Source of the DNA: Limnomonas spitsbergensis
Taxonomy: Eukaryota; Chlorophyta; Chlorophyceae; Chlamydomonadales
DNA: 64,000 nt
Reading direction: 5' to 3'
NCBI GenBank assembly: GCA_037349105.1
Contig: JAYJMM010000026.1
Span: forward strand, 2,046,001 to 2,110,000
A program made the translations under genes and the position numbers. Positions 57,300 through 64,000 of the stretch are shown here, one piece after another; the first letter of the stretch is position 1, and every line of letters starts with the position of its first letter. The notes under the pieces are model-generated. The model was given only the letters and a program-made list of their open reading frames with translations, had not been told where the DNA came from and searched no databases.

Positions 57300-60200
57300 T
57301 TGACCATGTCCTTAGCAACATAGTCCCGATTTCGGTCCCCAGCAGCTACTTCGACCATGAAGGGGGACTATCCCGCCACACATCCCCTTGCCATCAAGCC
57401 AAGGACACTTTCTGAAATCCTCCGAACGGTGCTAGCAACTTCGGGTTGTACCAGGGCAAGCTTGGGTGGGATGCCCTGGCTGTTGTGGAAGACGTGGTTG
57501 ATATCGTTGAGGCGCAGACGTTCTCAGAGGCTGGAACTTCCTTTGCCTTTTCTTTCCTGCCTTTTGTCTGTCAATTCACTTTATTTACACCTTTTTGTTT
57601 GCCCCTTTTAAGTCAGGCGCCCACGCGGCCGAGCCTTTTTGAGCAGGGCCCAGAGGTGTAACGTCATTGACTATCTGCAAGCCCCGTTCAATTCCATATT
57701 CAAGAGCTCTGGCGTGCCGCATCTCTCATCGCCCAACAGATGCTTCAGGTGTCAACAGCACGTCACTCTGCAACAACTGCTTCAAGCAGTCGCTGGTGAA
57801 ACACAGCTGTTGCTCCTATCTCCCCGCACACGCTTCAGGTGCCATCAGCACTTCCCTCTGTTTTGCAACAACCCCTTCAAGCGTTCAGCAGGGCCCAGAG
57901 GGCATGCACTGTTCTAAACCCCTTCATACAGCTGCTCCTATCTCCCCGCAGAAACCTCCGGCGTCAGCAGCACTTCACTCTGTTGCATCGCCTTCATGAA
58001 GTCCCTAGTGAGCACCTTGACTCGGAGGACCCAGACCTCCTGGGCGCATGCAAGGGTTAAGGGTCCACGACATAAAGGGTTCAGGGTTCAGGGTTAAAGA
58101 GTTCACACCATGAAGGGTTTGGAGTTCAGGGTTTAGGGTCCACAACAAAAAGGGGACTATTTGTCACAATCGGGGTGGTGGTGGTGGTAAGATGAAGTGA
58201 CATTCACAACATTCCCGGCGGTGGATGTTGGTCATAATCCACAGCATCGAAGGGGGGCTGGCTGGGGTCGAAATCCACAGCATCGCAATTTCTAGCATCA
58301 CAATACACAACATCTCCAGCACCTGCAGGGGCATGAGGCAGTTTTTTTAGTGAGTGGTATATCACTATCAGCTATAATTCAGGAACACTGTGGCCCCCGG
58401 CCACAAGCCCCTGGTCCCGCCAGCTTTGCTGCTCGGGCCATCGGCCGGAGGCCGGTCCAGGTTTGGTGTGAACCGGCCCAGGGGTGGCCGCAGGGCGGCC
58501 CAGCAAAGGTGGTCCCACTAAAATAGACACTGGCATGAGGTCACGAAACCACGTGCCTCTTTCCTTTCTTTTCTCTTGTGCCTTCTCTCTCTTGAGTTCC
58601 CATCAGACTTTTTATTTTCCGACGTGGCCGAGAGTTTTATTTTTGAGCAGGGCCCAGAGGTGTAACGTCATTAACTAATCCACATGCCGGTACCTAATCC
58701 ACATGTATCGGCGGGAGGGGGGGCAATGGACAACATCCATGGGCATCCTTTAGTCGGAAGGGGAGGTCTTAGAAATCCACAGCATCCGGGTAGGGGGGGG
58801 ACGGTCACACATCTGCAGCATAGGGAAGAAGGGGTAGGGTCACACATCTCGGAAAGGTGGTTGGAATGGCAATCCACAGCATCCGGGTAGGGGGGGGACG
58901 GTCACACATCTGCAGCATAGGGAAGAAGGGGTAGGGTCACACATCTCGGGAAGGAGATTGGAATGGCAATGCACTGTATTGGGAATGCACTTCTTCCTTT
59001 TTCGACTACGAGTCCAACTTGGCAGGCCGCCCAGCAGCCGCCGAAGGCCCGATTGGGACCAAACCTGGACCGGCCTTCTGCGGATGCCCAAGGGAGTTTG
59101 GCTGGCCACAACCGGGGCCTCTGGCCAGAGGCCAGAGTGTAGCTGACATGTAGCCGAGTCACGAAAAAATAAACACTGCCGCACGTCGAGCAGGTGGCCG
59201 GGTTCAGAATGTATTAGCAGGGCCCAGAGATGTAACGTCATTGATCTGCCGCACCTCATCCGGGTGGAGCAAGTGGCCGGGTTCAGAGTGCAGCAGTGGG
59301 TTGACCTCGTGCACCGTTGCGGCAAACGGCAGCGACATCTCGCTGTTGCCCTGCGAGTGAGCCTGCAGCACAGCACCAAGATTTTTTTGATTTTTTGCGC
59401 CTTTAAAATCTCTTGCTAGGTGAAAGAGGAAGAGAGCGCATGTACCGTTCCGGCAGAGGGCAGTGACATCATGCTGGAGCCCTGGGAGTCAGCCTGCAGC
59501 ACAGCACCAAGACGTAACAAGATGTGGAAGTATACAATGTAAACAAGGATTAATCATTCAATCGGTTATAGAATGCTGTTTTTATATCCAAAGGCCCCCT
59601 TTTTTAAAAAGAGTTTTTGGGGAATGTTTATCGAAGTCTTATACTTATGCCCGACAGGAAGAATCCGCCAGAGGCCAGCTGGTAGTAGAAGGGCCCCCAG
59701 GGGAAGTGCCTACAATGCTGCAAGAAGTCCTGCATTGCGATGTCCTGGGAGATGAAATAACAAAAGACCAAAATGAATGTTTTGATTTTTCGCACACCTT
59801 GCTTGAGGTTCATCAGGCGAAAGAGAAAGGGAGCGCATGCAATGCTGCATCAAGTCCTGCATTATGATGTCCTGGAAGATGAGAAAATAGCAAGACGAGA
59901 GCAGATGAGAAAAGAGAACAGCTAATGTTTTGATTTTTGCACACCTTGCTTGAGATTGATCAGGTGAAAGAGCAAAAGGGAGCGCATGCAACGCTGCATC
60001 AAGTCGTGCATTGCGATCAGTGCTGTACCATTGCATCGTAATTAAGAAGTCGTGTGATTCAGTGCGGTCCATTGCTGATAAAGCAACAGAATTTGCCCTG
60101 AAATTACGGTGACTGGAACTCAGCTACGCAATTCAGCCACCGTAAGGGCTGTAAAGGCTGTGGGGGGTTGCGTCAGCTTTGTAACAACAACTGTAATCGG

Positions 60201-61742
60201 CACAAGAAAGATTGCGATATTTTTCGCTGGAGCCCGGGTAGTGAGCTTGAGGCACAGCAGTCACACATGCTCTGCTCGAGACCAGCATTTAAGAAAACGG
60301 CATTGAGGACATCACGGGTTGCAGTGCATTGCTAAATTATTTTTAAGGGACTGAATAATTCTGTCCCTAATAAGGAGTTATTAGAGACTGTATTATTAAT
60401 AAGGAGTTGAATTATTAAGTGAATAAGGGCTTCCTACCTGGGAGGTTACTCCCTACCTAAAAGGTTAAAAGGCCTCTTGTCTGGCGCTTCGTCTTAAGCA
60501 ACCCGCAGAGTGTCGAGAGCGGGATAGAATGTCGTGCCAAGGATAGAGCTGCTGTGGGTCGAGCGGTACCTTACGCCTCCTGCTTCGGCGGAGGAGTAGT
60601 CTTTCTTCCTTTCAAAGTCCTCTCGCCAAACACTAAAGCTTTTAACGCCTCTCTGCACCTGTCACCTCTTTGGTCACGTCAGCGCGCAAGCGTCAAGCAT
60701 GAAGGCCGGAAGCCCCTGACAACGCACCACGGCAAATTCATGGAAGGTATATAAACCCTCATGTTGGCCATGTTCACAAGATCGCTGTGCCTGGCCAAGG
60801 GTACAATGTGTAGCGCTTTGGGTTAGGTGTGGTTAACAAGTGTGGGGTTGCTGTGACTGGTTCAGGGCCTGAGGATAAGTGTGGGGGTAAAGAGTGTAGT
60901 CTTGAGGGTTCCGAGTGCAAATATTTTGTTCAGTCGACAAAATCATCAACCTGCCTCTGGTTCATCCGGCACCTGAACACGCTGCACAACCGTATCTTAT
61001 TTCCAAAGGGAGGCTTCTTAGTTCTTACCCAAGATAAATCTTCCATCCCCATGGGATACTGACCTCTCACCCAGACTGCAGGGTACAGCTGGGGTCAAGC
61101 TCCCCCCCCTGTTTTTTTAGGGTGAAGGGTTTAGGGTTAAGGGTTTAGGCTTAAGGGTTTAAGGTGTATGCTTAATGGTTTAGGGTGTAGGGTGCAGGCT
61201 TTAGGCTGAAGGGAATAGTGTGTATGCTTTAGGGTGTAGGCTTTAGGGTGTAGGCTTTAGGGTGTAGGGTATGGGCTTTTGGGTTAAGGGTTTGCGGTGT
61301 ATGCTTTAGGGTTGTGGCTTTGGGGTGTATGCTTCAGGCTGAAGGGTTTAGGGTGTAGGCTTCATGCTGAAGGGTTTAGGGTGTAGGCTTTAGGCTGAAG
61401 GATTTAGGGTGTAGGCTCTAGGCTGAAGGGTTTAGGGTGTAGGCTTTTAGGCTGAAGAGTTTAGGGTGTAGGCTTTTAGGCTGAAGGGTTTAGGGTGAAG
61501 CTTTAGGGTTCCGCATGCATGCCCTCACCCAGACTTTCTGTTACAGATAGGGTTAATAGTGTAGGGGGTAGGTTTTAGGCTTTAGGTTTCCGCACATACG
61601 TCCTCACCCAGACTGCATGGTATAGCTCATCGCTGGCTGTGCGGGAGAAGCCCTCCCAGGCGATCTTGGCCAGTGCTGCTCCAGCCTGGACTGTCCTGCC
61701 CGGTTGCTCGCATGTTACTCGGGTGGGGTCGCCAATCTCATC
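57300..61742 (-). CDS. Unrecognised multi-exon gene (partial model)
   Basis: Exons with good GT-AG edges, in coding order: 61608-61742 (DEIGDPTRVTCEQPGRTVQA to ELYHAVW), 59645-59744 (DIAMQDFLQHCRHFPWGPFY to FFLSGI), 59255-59362 (AHSQGNSEMSLPFAATVHEV to LLHPDE), 57956-58039 (EVWVLRVKVLTRDFMKAMQQ to VLLTPE). A probable further exon lies at about 57450-57525 (RLRLNDINHVFHNSQGIPPK). Exons three and four join in phase; others need at least one more exon. The VLTRDF-xx-A-xxxxVLLTP pattern recalls the amidase signature family (GatA-like), but the other exons do not support it, so I give no function. The start is not found; it should lie above 61742. The number of flanking exon-edge copies is highest in this gene. 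Confidence 0.5.
57730..57955 (-). repeat. Two copies of an exon end and donor region
   Basis: After exon 57956-58039 (minus strand), its end (CAACAGAGTGAAGTGCTGCT, GACGCCGGAG) recurs with changes at about 57836-57872 and 57737-57773. Each is followed by a TCTGCGGGGAGATAGGAGCA-like block. A family D fragment is inserted (57883-57920). Confidence 0.8.
58060..58340. other. Low-complexity intron sequence
   Basis: Telomere-like GGGTTCAGGGTTAAGGG stretch, a GGTGGTGGTGGT run and CACAGCATC-type repeats; no exon. Confidence 0.5.
58345..58535 (-). mobile_element. Family A-related MITE copy
   Basis: TGGCCCCCGGCCACAAGCCC, CCGGTCCAGGTTTGG, GGTGGCCGCAGGGCGGCC and a GTGGTCCCACTAAAATAGAC end; diverged from the main family. 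Confidence 0.5.
58720..58960. repeat. ~100-bp tandem repeat
   Basis: Two to three copies of AATCCACAGCATCCGGGTAG, GGACGGTCACACATCTGCAG, CATAGGGAAGAAGGGGTAGG, GTCACACATCTCGG. Confidence 0.85.
58988..59180 (+). mobile_element. Family A MITE copy
   Basis: CACTTCTTCCTTTTTCGACT to GTCACGAAAAAATAAACACTG, complete core (GATTGGGACCAAACCTGGAC; GGCCACAACCGGGGCC). Confidence 0.75.
59452..59515 (-). repeat. Copy of exon 59255-59362's acceptor edge
   Basis: On the minus strand GTCTTGGTGCTGTGCTGCAG plus about 45 exon-like bases (reading ADSQGSSMMSLPSAGTVH) copies the real acceptor and first half of the exon (AHSQGNSEMSLPFAATVH), 90 bp upstream of it in gene sense. A donor-side copy lies at about 59165-59200. 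Confidence 0.88.
59838..60020 (-). repeat. Two copies of exon 59645-59744's acceptor edge
   Basis: Minus strand: TCATCTTCCAGGACATCATA and ATGCAGGACTTGATGCAGCA at 59838-59880, and ATCGCAATGCACGACTTGAT at 59987-60020, copy the true exon start (CAGGACATCGCAATGCAGGA). The intron bases in front (CTCAAGCAAGGTGTGC) are repeated with them. Confidence 0.9.
60105..60420. repeat. Family K piece and spacer
   Basis: 60100-60150 reads ACGGTGACTGGAACTCAGCT then ACGCAATTCAGCCACCGTAA; similar blocks at 34070, 42350, 52160, 52540, 61930 and 62090-62200. The rest is AT-rich, with a TAAGGAGTTATTA duplication. Confidence 0.5.
60478..60610 (+). repeat. Dispersed repeat, family E
   Basis: Second copy of the block at 13735-13890, ending GCCTCCTGCTTCGGCGGAG. 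Confidence 0.6.
60829..61062 (+). other. Unassigned plus-strand ORF
   Basis: 77-residue frame MVNKCGVAVTGSGPEDKCGG to a stop, with FIRHLNTLHNRILFPKGGFL near the end. It looks non-repetitive, but has no recognisable family or clear splice context; it lies in an intron of the minus-strand gene. Confidence 0.2.
61064..61600. repeat. TTTAGGG-related array with two donor copies
   Basis: 61120-61515 is a run of TTTAGGGTGTAGGCTTTAGG-type units. At each side is a copy of the donor edge of exon 61608-61742: minus strand CCCTGCAGTCTGGGTGAGAG at 61064-61085 and AAGTCTGGGTGAGGGC at 61522-61540, against the true CCATGCAGTCTGGGTGAGGA. Confidence 0.85.
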
Positions 61743-61839
61743 CTGCGTGAAGACAAACAGCGGGAGAGGCGTCGAGTACGTGGGTAACACAGATCTCGAG
61801 GGGATGATAAGAAAAAAAATCACGTGGGTGAGGATGCCG

Positions 61840-62230
61840 AGGATATCCTGCGAAGGGGATCAGATGTTAAGGAAGTCGAACGTGGGTGAGGATGCCGGTT
61901 CTATCCTGCTAGGGGATCCATTTAATTGAGTGCTGTGACGATAACGGTCCTTACGGTTGTTGAATTACATATCTGAGTTTCAGCCGCAGCACTCATCACC
62001 CATTATCTCATCCTGCAGAGGGGGTTGATGGTAACGGTGCGGATGTGGTTTCGGCCTCCAGTTGCGGGGAACCAGTGCTGTGCAATTGTGCCGTAATTCA
62101 GAAATCACGTGAGTAGTAATTACGGAAAAAGAGGATGAATTTGCCTTGAAGTTACAGTGACTCAAACTCAGCCACGTAATTCAGCCGCCGTAATTGGTCC
62201 AGCACTGGTGGGAACGCCGATGCCATCCTG
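61840..62230 (-). repeat. Copies of exon 61608-61742's acceptor edge
   Basis: The true edge is, on the minus strand, ACGCAGGATGAGATTGGCGA then CCCCACC. Related copies are at about 61998-62020 (TGCAGGATGAGATAATGGGT), 62205-62232 (GCACAGGATGGCATCGGCGT then TCCCACC), and weaker ones at 61885-61912 and 61828-61855 (GCAGGATA, CGGCATCCTCACCC). Confidence 0.75.
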
Positions 62231-62452
62231 TGCAGTGGATACGTCCAGTGCTGGCTCTGACACCATGAAAGGGGGTTCAGAGGTAAGGCGGGGTGGAACA
62301 CGGAAAACACCAAAATCTTTAACCCTAAACACCGAAACCCTTAACACAAAAAACACCGAAAACAGTACATATTTTGGCTCTCTGTCTCTCAAACCGGGAC
62401 TCATGTGAAATACGGTGTGTAGCACGGAAACTAGTCACCGATCGTAGGCAAG

Positions 62453-62611
62453 ACAAACAAAGAAGGAACGGCCAAGAAGAATGAAACGTTCGGCTGGCAC
62501 AAAACGTGTGATGCCACGTATCCCTCCAAGACGGGCCAGGTCGGACGCGACGTCTGCCTCGGGGACGCAGTGTACCTTAAAAGCGCTAAGACCTCTCCCG
62601 CCAAACCTTGA
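62453..62611 (+). CDS. Possible BAH-like exon fragment
   Basis: Open plus-strand frame TNKEGTAKKNETFGWHKTCD to VCLGDAVYLKSAKTSPAKP, then a stop. The GDAVYLKS stretch resembles the start of a BAH domain (GDCVYL), as in DNMT1/MET1-type or chromatin proteins. Preceded by AG at 62451-62452; no donor before the stop. Too short to be sure. Confidence 0.25.
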   Translation, partial: TNKEGTAKKNETFGWHKTCDATYPSKTGQVGRDVCLGDAVYLKSAKTSPAKP

Positions 62612-62689
62612 AAAACCTCCTCAATTTCTGGAGCACTTGGGCTACTGACGACGTTCTAAAATAGCAGAATGGTGTCTGAAGAACGGGAA

Positions 62690-62775
62690 CATAACAATTG
62701 CACCCGGGCTGTTTTTCTGTGTTTGTGCCTCAGGGTTTCTAGGGTTGGGCGGCCAGCCTCATACTTTGTGAAGTC
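62690..62775 (-). repeat. Dispersed repeat, family H
   Basis: Minus strand GACTTCACAAAGTATGAGGC, GGCCGCCCAACCC and AAACAGCCCGGGTGCA match 24908-24990. Two copies in the window. Confidence 0.6.
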
Positions 62776-63560
62776 CAAGAAAGAAAGAAAAAAAGGAAGA
62801 AGGTGAGCAGACAGGGCAAGTACTAAGGCAAGCAAGCCCCTGGGAAGGCTTTCCATCAGATTTCGTTTCATTTACGGTAACGGCGAGTTAGGTACAGCAA
62901 TGTTGCCAATTAGAAAAAACAGCAGGTTAAAACACGTGTAACGTTCCTTCTCCTTCTGCTTTATCTGAGAACGTACATTCCATACAGAGGTACAGATGTC
63001 CTCCAAAAAAACTGTGTAAGAAGAGAACACCAGAATCTCTTTAAGGAGACACAGACAGTACAGAGCAAGGCCGGGCTCTTTATATACATCGGAACACAAA
63101 TACCGTAGTTATGGACGTCTTTCGTTGTTTTCGTTGTTTAAAAAGTCGCTGTTTTGACGATTTTTTGATTCGTTGCCCCTTAACATAAAAATTCCAGTCT
63201 AAAACATTTTCACAATTGATTTTGTTGCTCCCTGAACAACGATTAAAACAACAAAATACGTCCGTGACTACGGTACCATACATTCACGCAGAGTGTGTTC
63301 GCATGCATGCATGCATGCTTGCCCACTGCTTTCGTAGGGGAGTTCACCTATCCCACTGGATCATCACTCATGGGAATCAGCCATGCGGTTTAGAAAGGGT
63401 TGCAATTGAGATGAAGTGATAGGGGGGGGATAACGTGGGCTGATACAAGATACAAAGGGCTTGAGACCTTCTCACAGCAGAAACATCAAGTCCTGCACAC
63501 CATTTTATGTTGCAAGATGCCATGTGATGGTGCAGAGTGGAGTGGTAGGGGGGAACACAA
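62776..63560. other. No gene seen
   Basis: AT-rich spacer; GCATGCATGCATGC at 63300-63315 is a short tandem repeat. No exon recognised on either strand. Confidence 0.45.
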
Positions 63561-63587
63561 CAGTATTGTTTCGGCCGCAGCAGGGAC

Positions 63588-63959
63588 ATGCCCTACGCCC
63601 TCTCTCGCACCAGCTGGCTCCCGGTGAGACCCACTGCCAGCGTCATCATCTCGTCCGCGTTACTGCTGATGCTGCTACTATTGTTTTTGCAGCCGGCGCC
63701 GCAGTTGGAGAGCTCCTCGCGAAGCCAGCATGTGCTATTGGCGAACAATCGCCCAGCGGCAGCCGGGACCTCTCTGATGCTGCTGCTGCTGTGGCACAGA
63801 TGGCGCGAAAGCGTGAGCGACGAGATGGAGCTCATGGGAGATGTTAAACGCCGTATCTGCTGCTGTGTTCAGAGGGCGAAGGAGTTCGGACGAGGGTTCC
63901 AAGATCGGAGACCAGAGTTGCTGTATGTGGTGTACAACGTCTACGCATCCACCCAATAG
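63588..63959 (+). CDS. Possible terminal exon or ORF, frame uncertain
   Basis: Plus strand frame 63588-63959 (MPYALSRTSWLPVRPTASVI, a Leu-rich membrane-like run, then ...RRPELLYVVYNVYASTQ, stop). An overlapping plus frame, 63461-63847, and two minus frames are also open (for example DVVHHIQQLWSPILEPSSEL). A CCGCAGCAG acceptor-like site precedes 63583. I cannot decide the frame; if the minus frame is real it may be a 5' exon of the gene at 57-61.7 kb. Confidence 0.25.
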   Translation: MPYALSRTSWLPVRPTASVIISSALLLMLLLLFLQPAPQLESSSRSQHVLLANNRPAAAGTSLMLLLLWHRWRESVSDEMELMGDVKRRICCCVQRAKEFGRGFQDRRPELLYVVYNVYASTQ

Positions 63960-64000
63960 ATGTTTTAATTAAAGCGCGATGAACCTGTCGGTATCGCGGA

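Noticed and set aside
57956..58039. Assignment of the 57-62 kb gene to the amidase (GatA) family
   Set aside because: Only one exon shows a weak RDF-VLLTP pattern; no Ser-cis-Ser-Lys region or other family blocks found.

Overview
This is nuclear DNA of a eukaryote, most likely a green alga. The genes are split into small exons with GT-AG introns. Interstitial repeats of the plant-type telomere motif TTTAGGG are common. The best protein matches are to families shared by plants and algae. I suspect a prasinophyte-type alga from the overall look, but nothing in the window fixes the species. No bacterial gene organisation, CRISPR array, rRNA or convincing tRNA was seen.

Four genes could be reassembled exon by exon, with compatible splice phases throughout. 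(1) Minus strand, 15770 to 3088: a CDK9/12/CDKC-type kinase with a PITAIRE helix; ten exons, C-lobe end missing. (2) Minus strand, 26122 to 19248: a complete four-exon AMMECR1-family gene. (3) Plus strand, 31066 to 45219: a 14-exon CDKAL1-like protein of 657 residues. It keeps the MTTase/radical-SAM/TRAM/tail-anchor layout but has lost the radical-SAM cysteine triad, so it looks like a pseudoenzyme. (4) Plus strand, 49542 to 55804: a complete five-exon CPSF6/CFIm68-like RNA-processing factor. A fifth, unrecognised multi-exon gene lies on the minus strand at about 57.4-61.7 kb, and there are weaker exon candidates at 45.4-46.3, 62.45 and 63.6 kb. The kinase (transcription elongation), the CFIm factor (3'-end choice) and the CDKAL1-like protein (a tRNA-modification fold) all belong to RNA metabolism, but I see no evidence that they are co-regulated.

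Most of the rest is repeat. Nearly every intron is swollen by a minisatellite with units of 9 to about 230 bp. Intergenic DNA and introns are studded with short non-autonomous elements. Two families are hAT-type MITEs, shown by CAGTG/CAGGG terminal inverted repeats and 8-bp target-site duplications read directly here, including a nested insertion. Other dispersed families are described where they occur.

The most striking pattern is that many internal exons are flanked, on the intron side, by extra copies of their own edge. These hold a few to tens of exon bases plus the splice donor or acceptor. Acceptor copies lie upstream and donor copies downstream, often merged into the intron's minisatellite. 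I count this at about 15 exon edges in all five multi-exon genes. It suggests that introns in this genome grow by repeated duplication across exon-intron junctions.
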